Assembly: GCA_013398055.1 (NCBI GenBank)
Contig: VZRS01014566.1
Span: forward strand, 21,764 to 85,763
Reading direction: 5' to 3'
DNA length: 64,000 nt
Origin: Ifrita kowaldi
Taxonomy: Eukaryota > Chordata > Aves > Passeriformes > Cinclosomatidae
A program made the position numbers and the translations under genes. The notes under the pieces were generated by a model. It was not told the DNA's origin. It did not search any database and saw only the letters and a program-made list of their open reading frames with translations. The number at the start of each line of letters is the position of its first letter. The first letter of the stretch is position 1. Positions 35,235-45,620 of this stretch are shown piece by piece.

Positions 35235-35240
35235 TATAAT
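35235..35240 (+). promoter_or_regulatory. Possible AvBD12 TATA box
   Basis: TATAAT, 121 bp before the assigned AvBD12 ATG. Weaker than the TATA boxes of the other four genes and at a longer distance, so the promoter may lie elsewhere. Confidence 0.4.
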
Positions 35241-35355
35241 TAACTCCTGCCTACTCCTTCCCTATTCCCGGATGCCATCCAGCATGCCAGCAGCACGCAG
35301 AGGCTTCTGCAAAATCTCACTTCCAGCCCTGAGATTTTCCAGCAGAGCCAAAGGA

Positions 35356-36099
35356 ATGGGGATCCTTGTGCTTGTTTTCATGTTCATCTCCCTGACTCAG
35401 TACGGTAAGACCAGGAAGGCCTGGGGTGGTGAACAGGATTTCTGGGAGCTGGGATAATCTTTCTTCACTGTGTGATATTGCAGGTGCTGAGGAAAGGTGT
35501 TTTCTGGGTGAGAGAGTGGGTGAGGTACTTTGGGAAAATTTGTGATTTAATCCTTTGGGGAATACAAATAATGAGCAGGGAGGAAGCTGTGAAAATGGGG
35601 CACATTGCTGAGTTAGGAGAAGCCCTAAAGGAGATGCCCTGTGCTCTGGGAAAATGTTCCTGCCTTTTCTCAGGCTGCAGTTGCCTCCTTGGTTGGGGGA
35701 GGACCACCCCTCTGACCTCCCATGCACGGTCTTTGCCAACTCCATGATAAAACATTCCCTGAGGGAGGTTGGCTTGGCAGCTTGGGATTTTTAACATGGA
35801 TGTCTGAACCTGTCCTGTGGGATGGGGACCCCGGGTGTGCTCGAGGTGCCCAGGCTCCCTGTGTGCTCCCAGTGGTTTAGCTGGCCGGGAACATGGTGCC
35901 AGAAGGAACCCCATGAATTTTATCCACGAATTTGCTGCTTCCTTGTCCAGGAGATGCTCATGGACCAGACAGCTGTAACCACAGAGGGGGCTTGTGCCGA
36001 GTGGGAACCTGCATCTCTGGTGAATACCTGTCTCAGTACTGCTTTGAACCCATCATTCTCTGCTGCAAAAATTTGTCACCCACCACCACAGAGAGATGA
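35356..36099 (+). CDS. AvBD12: Avian beta-defensin 12
   Basis: Secreted beta-defensin. Exons 35356-35404 (signal) and 35951-36099 (mature) give 65 codons plus TGA, as in chicken. The signal exon reads MGILVLVFMFISLTQYG; the mature exon starts DAHGPDSCNH and has cysteines spaced C-X6-C-X4-C-X9-C-X6-CC, ending KNLSPTTTER. Splice sites are GTAAGA and TGTCCAG, phase 1. The mature peptide has about five acidic and four basic residues plus two His, so it is roughly neutral to slightly acidic, as is known for chicken AvBD12, which acts partly as a chemoattractant. The frame is open upstream of this ATG and contains in-frame ATGs at 35272 and 35284; I chose 35356 because it begins directly with the hydrophobic signal core and aligns with chicken. 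Confidence 0.93.
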
Positions 36100-36400
36100 A
36101 GGTTTCCAAAGGAGCCAGCTGCAGCACATGGAGAGCTGCAGGCTCCACTGGCACCGCAGGAGCAGCTGTTGGGAAGGAGATTTTGTGGTTTCTGTGACTG
36201 TTGCTTGCCCGTGAGGATACGGCTGTGGATTCACTCATGAACTCCTGAACAATTTGCTTTTGCACAGAAGCCTCTGTGACTTTTTAGGAAACACTGTGAC
36301 AAAAAACTGGGGCCACCCAAACTATTTGTCACCATTTTGGGACTCTGATTGTTATCTGACATTCACAGGTGAAAACTTGCCTTTCTCCTTACCTAAGAGT

Positions 36401-36406
36401 AATAAA
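36401..36406 (+). promoter_or_regulatory. AvBD12 poly(A) signal
   Basis: AATAAA, 302 nt after the AvBD12 stop codon. Confidence 0.7.
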
Positions 36407-36707
36407 CCTGAGGTTTAACACAGCAGCAAGCGCCCACCTGTGAGCCAGCAATGCTGCCAGTGGTGCGATGCCACTGACCAGGAGTGACCACAGGAGCCCT
36501 CACCTCCTGAGAACACCAGGGTGGCTCTGTCCCTTTATTTCCCCTCCCAGAGAAAACAGCTGCAATGGGGGAAGCCTTTTTGGCATCACTTTTGGTGCAA
36601 AAGGCATCTGGTTTGACATAAAGGTGAGTGTGGTCTGTGCTTTTCAGGGAAGATCCACCCCCCATCCACTCCTCCTTTTCAGACTGTGCCAGGTTCTCAA
36701 GGCAATC

Positions 36708-36921
36708 ACGGAATCCCAGAATGGTTTGGGTTGGAGGGACCTTAAAGATCATCCAGTTCTGCCTCCTGGCCATGGGCAGGGACACCTTCCACTATCCCAG
36801 GTTGCTCCAAGCCTCGTCCAACCTGGCTTTGGGCACTTCCAGGGATCCAGGGGCAGCCACAGCTTCTCTGGGCACCCTGTGCCAGGGCATCCCCACTCTC
36901 ACAGGGAAGAATTTTTTTTCC
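36708..36921 (-). mobile_element. CR1 LINE 3' fragment
   Basis: Minus-strand CR1: 'agaatggtttgggttggagg', 'ccttccactatcccaggttg', 'agccacagcttctctgggca', 'ctctcacagggaagaatttt'. Confidence 0.9.
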
Positions 36922-38402
36922 TAGGACCCCAGGTTTATTTATTTTAAACATGGTGGGGAGAAGATCTGAAAGCTGTGTCTTACTGCCCCTGACGGGCTGC
37001 CCTCTCCATCCATGGACTCCATTTCTGGTGCACTTCCTTTCCCTTTTGCTCACCCAGCCCCAAGGAAATCAGTCTCTTTGTCCCTAGCAGCTTTCTTCCT
37101 ATGAGTTCCCTCAGCCTAAATTAATCATCTGTCCAAATCCACTCTCGGCCCTTCTGTGTCTTTTCAACATAAAATTTTCACACTCCCCTCCACTTTGTCA
37201 GCTCCTGGTCTCCCTTTCCAGGTAAAATATTTCTCTCTGGGTCAATCATTTGTGTGGAAGCAAGGAAACAATGATGCAATGAGAGAGCTATGCCAACCAG
37301 CTGAGGCGCTGCCAGGGAAAAGTCCTCGCTGGGAGATGAAACTCTTGTTCTGATGAATCAAACGGGAAAATTCCCATTGACCTCACCAGGGTCAGGCCCC
37401 ACTGCCAGAGGGCCAACAATTCATTCATCCGAGCGCCTCCATTCACTGATGAGCAACCCAGCTACTCTCCCCGGGTCATCACTGGCACTCCAGCACACAC
37501 AGGGAGATGCCAGCGCTCCCCTGGAGATCCCCTGCAGTTGGATGAACCCTCAGGAGAGCCAGGTTAGCCAGAGCTGGCTGTTGGCTTGGGAACTGATACT
37601 GAAAATGGGGACCGGAGCCAAATTCCCGCCCGTTTCCAGCCCATCCCTCTGACGCACGCTGGGGTGCGAGGACAGCACGGGGAGGGGTTTGGATCGAGGC
37701 ACCTCTCCAAATCAAACAGTTTATTTCTCACATTCACCCACAGGGTTCATTATTCGTGCCCCTCATCTGGGGATGCTCAGCCATCGTGGTCATGGCCTGG
37801 TCTCCTAGGAAAGTGAAGAGTGGGTTCATAATGCTCACCTTGCACATCTCCCAGACAGTTTTGGACCTGCTGGCCAGTCAGATTTCAATCAGGAGAGGTG
37901 GAAATGCCCAGTTTATAGGGAATATTGTCCCTCTGGCACTAGTGGACATGCAGCCTGCTGCTAACAGGCATGTTCCCGCTGTCCCACTGCTGTGCGTGTT
38001 CCCTTGTTTGCTGATCTGGGTAGAAATAACCCTAAAAATCCCCAAACCACAACCCAACAACAACCAAAAAACTAAACAAAAATCCATCGTCGTTTCTGCC
38101 AGATTAATAAGATGAACTGAATTCTCTTCCAGTCTCACCCAGAGGGAGGAGAGAGAAAGCAGTAAGGACATGGTGGATGGTGGAGAATGGCACTTACAGA
38201 CCTTACAAAACTGTTTCTTGATCCGGTTTTTTGACCCCTGAACTCACCTGGGGCAAAGCACCCAGCTCAGCTCATGGGAAGCTGCTGGAACAGCAGCATG
38301 AGCTGCTTTAGTGTAAGAGTATGATAGGGAATGCTGCTCAAATTAATCAATCCCTAGTTGGAGTATCCTGTAACCCTGTGGAGAAGGAAGAATCATAAAA
38401 TC
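36922..38402. other. Intergenic, no gene seen
   Basis: No exon, RNA gene or recognised transposon on either strand. Confidence 0.5.
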
Positions 38403-38468
38403 ATCACAGAATCACAGAATGGTTTGGGGACCTTAAAGATCATCCAGTTCCAACCCCCTGCCATGGCC
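38403..38468 (-). mobile_element. CR1 3' scrap
   Basis: 'cacagaatcacagaatggtt', 'aaagatcatccagttccaac', 'cctgccatggccaggga'. Confidence 0.85.
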
Positions 38469-39529
38469 AGGGAAGTGCTGAACTCCCCTGACAGACCAAC
38501 CTTGTTCATCCACTCAGCACAGAGCTGCTCATGAGACCACACTCAAACACCATTCTCCAACCCTTTAAACCCAAAAGCCAAAAAATACCCACTGTTTGAG
38601 GCACTCAGTAAAAGCCATTCCCAGTGTGACCCTTTGCCAGAGGATTTCCACCCAAGACCACCAGTTCTGCCCAGCTGGGACCATTTCCCAGACTGTAGAC
38701 CCTCCTGCAGTCAGTGGAGTTCAGCTGAATCCAACCCTTTCCCTGCAGGTCGCATGTAGGAGTAGAAGGGACAGTGAGGAAACAATGAAATCTCCTATCC
38801 CTTGAGAGATGCAGGCTGGGAAGAGTTTAAACCAGGCCAGAGAAGACATTAAGGGTTTGTCCTCACAGGTGAAAGCCAAATGAGGAAGAGGATTTTTGTG
38901 GGAAATGCTTGACCGAGCTTTGAACCAGCTGTCTGTAACTGATAGAGCTCAGAAGGGTACAAAATAGGGACTCTTTAGTACTACCTTAGCAAATCTATAC
39001 CTAAATGAGATGCAAAAAACATCCAGACCTCTTGGGATGTATATTTGGGATCTCTGCAGCCATACAGACAGCCAGGACAGAGCCCTGCCCTCATGCCAGG
39101 TCTGTCAACCAGCACAAGCCTCCTGGAGAACTGGGGATTTTAGTCCAGCAAAGCATGGCTTGAATTCCCTTGCCAGGATTTGTGTGCTGTTCCCAGGCAA
39201 CAGGCCAGTGTTTGTTTGGCACAGAGAGCCAAATCCTCCTCTTCTGCCCTAAAAACGTCATTGTGAGAGGAGATGTGCAACCAGGAGCAGGATGGTGCTG
39301 GATGGGCTCCTGCCTGGGGAAGCTGAGGTGCCACAGCCGTGGGCAGCCCCTCAGATCCAGGTTGTCTCTTACATCCCTGGCAATCCCACGCAAACCAGTG
39401 CAACCATCTGGATGCCTGGATCTTCCTTCACCCCCACGCAGGAAAAAGGGGATCACATTCCAACATTCCACCCGCTCACGGGGAGCTCTTCCAGCTCCTG
39501 TGGGGTGAAAGAAATCACCTCACCATGAT
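38469..39529. other. Intergenic, no gene seen
   Basis: No exon or transposon recognised; several overlapping chance frames. Confidence 0.5.
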
Positions 39530-39972
39530 GCCTTAGGTTTTAACTTCTATATTTTTCAAATCCTGTACTGCCTAGTGTGTAACTCTGAAGTTTCTTGTAG
39601 CCTGTTAATTTCTGCTCTCTTGTGCTGGGTAGACACAACAAAGCCTCTCTGGGCCTGCTCTCCAAGGACACCCAGACCATCCTAGGCCCAAAAAGTGTAA
39701 ACCAAAAGCCTTTGAGAGGGGGGCAAGCAGAGGAGGAATTACATCATTAACTGAAGTTTTAATTGGAGAATTAACCCTGATATGCAAATGAACCAAACCT
39801 ATAAAAGTGTGAAGAACTCGTGGCCTGTTGTCCATCCTGGGGTCCATCTTGGCAGTGGCCTCTGGCTCCCCAGGGCTACCTTTGAAGGCCCTTCAAATAA
39901 ATACCGACCTTTATTCCCTTATTCTTGTCTAGTCTCTGTTTTTAGGTGGCCTCTTAAGGCATTAACCACAGC
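39530..39972 (+). mobile_element. Solo LTR of an avian endogenous retrovirus
   Basis: Compact LTR architecture on the plus strand: an octamer ATGCAAAT at 39782-39789, TATAAAA at 39800-39806 and AATAAA at 39896-39901, followed by 'ttcttgtctagtctctgttt' and 'ggtggcctcttaaggcatta', the typical 3' end of avian ERVL-like LTRs. The 5' edge could be near 39530 or 39621; no clear target-site duplication was found. No internal retroviral sequence adjoins it. Confidence 0.75.
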
Positions 39973-41391
39973 CCAGCTCCAGGGCATGCTGGGGAGATAA
40001 CATAGGTCAGGATTCAGAGGCTGTATCTACATGAGTAAATCAAATCACGAGCCTCAGAAATCAGTGGATACTCAAGTGCTGTCAGAAAATGAACCCTTTG
40101 CCACGCTGTTCCTTGGCACAGTTTGGGAGTGGGCAATGCCAGGAATGATCCATAATTGACATCTGGATGCGGCCCTGCACTGGAAAGGAGAACTTAATTG
40201 CACAAGGTGTGCTCTGACCATTTTCTGTGAGGCAAAACCATCATTTCCTGCTGTGTTTAGCTCCGGGGTCCTCAACATAACACAGACATGGACCTGTTGG
40301 AGTGAATTCTGAGGAGTCCGTGAATAGTAGTCTGGAATGAGAGCCATGGGGGGTTTCTGGGCTAGGGCTGAGCCCAGAGCTGAGCCCACCATCTTTTCTT
40401 CACAGGCTGAATTGCAGGGCTCTATTAGTGCGTGCTTGGTGTGGTAAAACGCTGTCAGTGGGACTGGGAGTAGGAGGTGGCATCACAAACTGGCAAAAGG
40501 GTTCATTTGCCCAAGGAATTGCTCCTGCTGGCAAAAACTTATCCCAGGATGCATTTAAAAATCAGCCTGCTCAGGTCCTGGCCTGAAGGCAATGAAGTCA
40601 GTGGAAACATCCCTCCTGTTTGGGGCCAGAGAGCGGATATAGATTGATTTGACTCCTCCCAGCCCCAAAAACCTCTCAAGCACCCAGGAGCCAATTCCTG
40701 TGCCACGTGTCTGAGCACAGATCAGCCTTTGTGCATGGTGAGCTCTGAAAAAAGACATCTGCTGGCAGGTTGGGAAGCAGGGGAGGGTGGGAGGCTGCTG
40801 GGCCAGCCCCAGTAGGCTCACCAGAGGCTGAGGCCCACACGGCAGCGGGACCACGCTGAAGGGAGCAAGACCAGCTGTTGTTCAAGCAGTTGCCCAAGGG
40901 ACAGAGATTTCCTGCCCCTGATTTCTGGAGGAAATCTGTTTTTTGTTGGTACTGTATGGCCCTGGCTTTCTTTCCCAAGGCACGTTCTGCAGCTCAACCC
41001 GTGCACCACAGCTGCAGAGCAGGGGCTCGTGGTGGTGTGGGGGATGCATCCTGGTCCCCGTGGAGCCTGCAGCATCCAAACAGCTCCAGGCGCAACTCAC
41101 CCTCTGCAATGGTGCTGCTCCCACCACGGGAGAGCAGCTGAGCTGGAGACAAACACCTGGAATTTCGCCATCCGTCATTGGGAACACCCAATGACCCAAC
41201 AGCCACGTGGTACCCTGGCTCTGTGCTCCACATCCTCTCTGGAGCACACCAAGCCATCTGCACACACATGTTCAGACACTTCAGGTCACACACTCAGAGC
41301 AGGACCCTCGGAGGAGCATCCACACACTCCTCCCTGCCTGGGCTGAAGCTCAGGAACAGCCATCTCCTTTCGGATAAACACTGCCCAAATT
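39973..41391. other. Intergenic, no gene seen
   Basis: No exon, RNA gene or transposon recognised. Confidence 0.5.
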
Positions 41392-41620
41392 CTTTGCCTT
41401 GGAAGTTCTTCCCTGTGAGGGTGGTGAGGCCCTGGCACAGGGTGCCCAGAGAAGCTGTGGCTCCCCCTGGATCCCTGGAAGTGTTCCAGGCCAGGTTGGA
41501 CAGGCTTGGAGCAACCCGGGATAGTGGAAGCTGTCCCTGCCCATGGCGGGGGGTGGGACAGGATGATATATGAGATTCCTTCCAACCCAAAGAATTTCAT
41601 GATTCCATAATTCCACGAAA
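41392..41620 (+). mobile_element. CR1 LINE 3' fragment
   Basis: Plus-strand CR1: 'ccctgtgagggtggtgaggc', 'gatccctggaagtgttccag', 'cttggagcaacccgggatag', ending 'catgattccataattccacg'. Confidence 0.92.
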
Positions 41621-42930
41621 TCCCGCTGCACCATCTCTCATGCTGGAGATGCCAATCCTCAGAGGCACAGGGTGGGCTATGGCCTTCCACCCAAGCAGTG
41701 CCACCAGATTGGCAGAGCACCAACACTTTTCCAGAGGCCCTACACACCTCCCTGCATCCAGCCCTCCCCCAGGTGTGTTTCTAGACCCATTTCCCTTCCC
41801 AGGCCGTGTGTGACCGGTTTGCAGGACACCCTGGTTAAGAGCTCAGTGTCCCTTGCTCCAAAGTCCGACTGGTGAAGGCCCCTTTATCTGCACTGTTTGA
41901 TGAAGGTGATCCTTGTTCTGCTCAAGCAGCCTGAAGGACAGGGGGTTTGCATTTTCCAGCACTCCCTGGCATCCAGTCTGCAAAGAAAAAGCCATCGAGG
42001 TGACTTCTGAAGGGAAAAAGGAAGACTTGGTGATGGCAACCGCGGCGTCATTGCTGTAAAAAAAAACTTTATAAAGTTTCTATTTCCTCTTCCTCCATTT
42101 GTTGTTGGCTGGGGGACATTTCTGCTCGTTGTTTGCTTTGTGTTGTTTTCCCAAGTTGAAATGCAGGTCTCACCTCTACTGATTTCCTGGAACTGACCTG
42201 GAGAACTGGTACAAACCTGAGAGCCTGCCAGGATCCCTGGGAGAGCTGTTATCCATGAGCTTTCCTAATACCACAGAATACTGCAGGGAGGTATCCCAGC
42301 TTTCCCATTGAATTAGTACATAAATGAATAAAATCTTAAATTGCCATTTTTTTCTGGACAGTTGTAAACAAAACCTTGGCAAACATCCTCTCTGCAGCGT
42401 GGAAGTTGGGAAATTGATGCAGACCCATGGTTTTTTTAAGGATCCCATTATTTTCAAGCCAACTTTGTGTGTTGGGGAGTGCTGAGGAGGAGACTCTGGA
42501 TTTTTTCACGCTTGACTGTGTCAGTGCTAAACAAAGAGAGTGAGAGCTGGAAATTAAAAAAAAAAACCCCAAACCAAAACCCAGCACTTTGATACTGCAA
42601 ACACTTGGACTGGATTTTAACATCACATGCTCGAGCCTACAAACACAGAGCCAGACTGGATCAGTCCCAACATCCTGTCTCCAGCAGCAAGCAGTAGCAG
42701 ACTCCCTACTGCTCAGTGCTGTTTGTCAATAAAACCCTGATTTTTCCCCCTCCTTTTTGGTCTTTTTCCTTCCTTTTTTTTTTTTCCCTTTATTTCCCCT
42801 TTATACTTTTTGTCCATATCACGGTGTGACTGAGAGCAGGCACACCCCGTGCAACTGTTTGCTGTCGTGTTGAAATGCACCTGAGATTGACGAAGTTCCC
42901 TCCACTCCAGGAGAATTACACAACCCCCCT
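41621..42930. other. Intergenic upstream of AvBD13
   Basis: No exon or transposon recognised. A pyrimidine-rich stretch lies near 42750-42800 and short A runs near 42555. Confidence 0.5.
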
Positions 42931-42936
42931 GGCCAC

Positions 42937-42943
42937 TATAAAT
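42937..42943 (+). promoter_or_regulatory. AvBD13 TATA box
   Basis: TATAAAT, 84 bp before the AvBD13 ATG, nearly the same spacing as in AvBD11 (87 bp). Confidence 0.8.
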
Positions 42944-43020
42944 CCATGATTTCCCCTCTTCTTCCTCTCTGTAGGGCCCTTCACTCCTCCTCGGGGTGGA
43001 AACTCCACCCACGCCGAGCC

Positions 43021-44955
43021 ATGCGGGTTCTCCAACTGCTCTTTGCAGTCGTTGCCATTCTCCTCCTCCAGAGCATTCCGGGTAAGGACAAAATTCTCAC
43101 AGGGGTTGGCTTCTGCAGGACTGTGGAGAGAGAAAAGGCAGGTAACTGACCTGAGGTAGAAGAGGACAAGACAGGGCCCTCAAGTCAAGGCTGACCTAAC
43201 TCTTGCTTCCAAGGAAAATATTGCTCCTGAGATGGTCTTCATGAAGTTCCTGGATGCAGCTGCCACAGGGCCATAGGCTGTGCATCCCCTCCTCTCTGTG
43301 CCCTCAAAACTCACCCAGAAATGCTGAGCCTAAGCCAGGAGCCCGAGCTTTGCTTCTGACCAGGATAAAAGCCTTATCCTGCACGAAACGAGGAGAATCC
43401 TGTTAAATTGTCCATGAGTGGAATACAGATGTGGCAAATGCAGGAAGATGCAAGTGTGACCAGAAGGCTGAGGGAGGTGATTTTTGCCCTCTGATCTGCT
43501 CTGGTGAGATCCCACCTGAAGAGCTGTCTCCAGCTTTGGGATCCCCAACATCAGAAGCTGATGGAGAGTCCAGAGGAGGCCACAGCAATGCTCCAAGGGC
43601 TGGAGCCCCTCTGCTCTGGAGCCAGGCTGGGAGAGCTGGGGGTGTTCACCTGGAGAAGAGAAGGATCCAGGGAAACCTCAGAGCCCCTTCCAGGGCCTAA
43701 AGGGGCTCCAGGAGAGCTGGAGAGGGACTTGGGACAAGGGATGGAGGGACAGGACACAGGGAATGGCTTCAAACTGTCAAAGGGGCAGATTTGGGATATT
43801 GGGAAGGAATTCTTTCCTGTGAGGATGGTGAGGCCCTGGCACAGGTTGCCCAAAAAAGGCTAGGGACTCTCCATCCCTGGAAATGTTCAAGGCAAGGTTG
43901 GGTGAGCCTTGGATCAACCTGGGATAGTGGAAGGTGTCCCTGCCCATGGCAGGAGGTTGGAAGTAGATGATCTTTAATGCCCCTTCCAACTCAAATCATT
44001 CTGTGTTTCTTTGATTCTATAAAATCAAAACCATCCTTCATGGGAAAAAAGCAGGGGTAAAGGCAGATAATTTACCTTTTTTTGTCTGTCTGTTTTCTTC
44101 TGGGATTCTGGTTTGATAGAAAAATATTCCTTGGCTTGGCATTTTTACTGGCTGCTTGTACACATAGGTCAGGAATTCAGGTTTCATTCAGGTGTAAGTT
44201 CACTATGACAGGATTTTGGTGATATCACAGTCACAGAAGGCAAACCTGATAACCAAGAAGAGGAGATGTACTTGCTTAGCCTGTGTATGCTCTCATTTAT
44301 TTAACTGAAGTCCTGGGGATAACGAGGGGAGAGAGAAGGGTTTGCCCACTCCACTGGTGGTGGACCCTCCAGAACCCTCAAAACTGGTGTTTCTGCTGTG
44401 TCTAGAGAGGAGCAACACATCCCTTTTTATCAAAACAGCAAAAGATTTGAAAAACCCACGCAAACAAAAAACCCAAAACACCAAGAAGCCAAAAAACCTT
44501 CCAGACAAACCCACAGATAAAACACCTGTTTCAAAAGGCAATTCTCTCTTTTGATGCTGTCCAACCTCACCTAACTCATCTAACCTAACAGCCAGCCCAA
44601 ACCTGGCTGTCTCACCCAGGCCAGTCATTAGGAGACTCCCAGTGCTTGCTGGGTGGAGAAGCTCCTCCCAAGCACATCTGATCCTCACCGTGGAACCAGC
44701 TAAATTTCCCTGTTGCCGACTGAAAGCATCTCATTGCTCAGCCACCAACACCAGAGGGGTTCCCAGTAGATTTTGGGGTTCTGAGTAGGTTCCAGCTCTC
44801 CTAACCAGGTCTCCTGTCCTCTTTCCCCAGCAGCCAGAGGCCTTTCAGACACCCAGCAGTGCAGAAGCAACCGTGGCCACTGCCGGAGGCTCTGCTTCCA
44901 CATGGAGCGCTGGGAAGGGAGCTGCAGCAACGGCCGCCTGCGCTGCTGCCGGTGA
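43021..44955 (+). CDS. AvBD13: Avian beta-defensin 13
   Basis: Secreted, strongly cationic beta-defensin. Exons 43021-43081 (signal, starts MRVLQLLFAVVAILLLQSIP) and 44834-44955 (mature), giving 60 codons plus TGA; with the alternative acceptor three bases upstream (exon start 44831) one extra Ala is added. The mature part begins ARGLSDTQQC and has cysteines spaced C-X6-C-X3-C-X9-C-X6-CC. It ends one residue after the CC pair. About nine Arg against three acidic residues give a net charge near +6. Donor GTAAGG, acceptor CCCCAGCAG, phase 1. The 1.75-kb intron holds a 560-bp CR1 copy. Some chicken AvBD13 models that I recall carry a longer C-terminal tail, which is absent here. Confidence 0.94.
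43460..44022 (+). mobile_element. CR1 LINE fragment in AvBD13 intron
   Basis: 560 bp plus-strand CR1: 'gatcccacctgaagagctgt', 'ggctggagcccctctgctct', 'gagagctggagagggacttg', 'gaggccctggcacaggttgc', ending 'cattctgtgtttctttgatt'. One of the longest copies in the window. Confidence 0.92.
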
Positions 44956-45083
44956 CGGCGGCCACTCCAGGGCGGTGTGACAGCCCCAGCACAGTGACCA
45001 GTGACCCTGCAGCCAGAACTGTACATAGGACCTGCCCTCGGACACCTCCATGCCTCCACTTGTAGCTCGGTCTGTCCGTCACC

Positions 45084-45089
45084 AATAAA
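45084..45089 (+). promoter_or_regulatory. AvBD13 poly(A) signal
   Basis: AATAAA, 129 nt after the stop codon. Confidence 0.8.
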
Positions 45090-45552
45090 CCTGTTGGCTT
45101 TCTATGTCCTGCTGGATCCGGAGTGCGGCCGTGTTTCCCCCTCACATGGACCACCCTGCCTGACACTTGGGGGTTCATGCTGCTGGAGGTGCACTGGGGC
45201 ATCCAAAACATCTGCACAAAGGTGGCAGATGTGGTATAGGAGCAAGGGGTGCCCTTCCAGAGTGGCAGTAAGAGAGGGATCTGCTGGGCTGGTCCAAGCA
45301 GTTAGGAAGCTTCTCTTCGAGCCCATTCCTCCACCTCCGTCTCGGTCACTGCCTTTAACAGCCTCAATTTCTTGGTCTGTTCAGAAGAGGTCATGGCAGG
45401 ATTCATCCTCTTCAAGTGGATGGATCAAAGACAGAGGTATGATTTTTCCCTCCAGAAGTGCCTCTTCTTCTCCCACAGCAACAAGGTGAACCTGGGTGGG
45501 TGACTCAGGTTGTCCAGGCTGATCTCGTTGAAGATGTCCCCGCTCACTGTAG

Positions 45553-45620
45553 GGGTGCTGGACTAGATGACCCTCAAAGCTCCCTTCCAACCCAAACCAT
45601 GCCATGATTCCGTGATCCAC
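45553..45620 (+). mobile_element. CR1 3' scrap
   Basis: 'ggtgctggactagatgaccc', 'cttccaacccaaaccatgcc', 'atgattccgtgatcc'. Confidence 0.82.

Noticed and set aside
35443..35745. Antisense frames over the AvBD12 intron
   Set aside because: Shadow frames with no conserved features; the intron has canonical borders.
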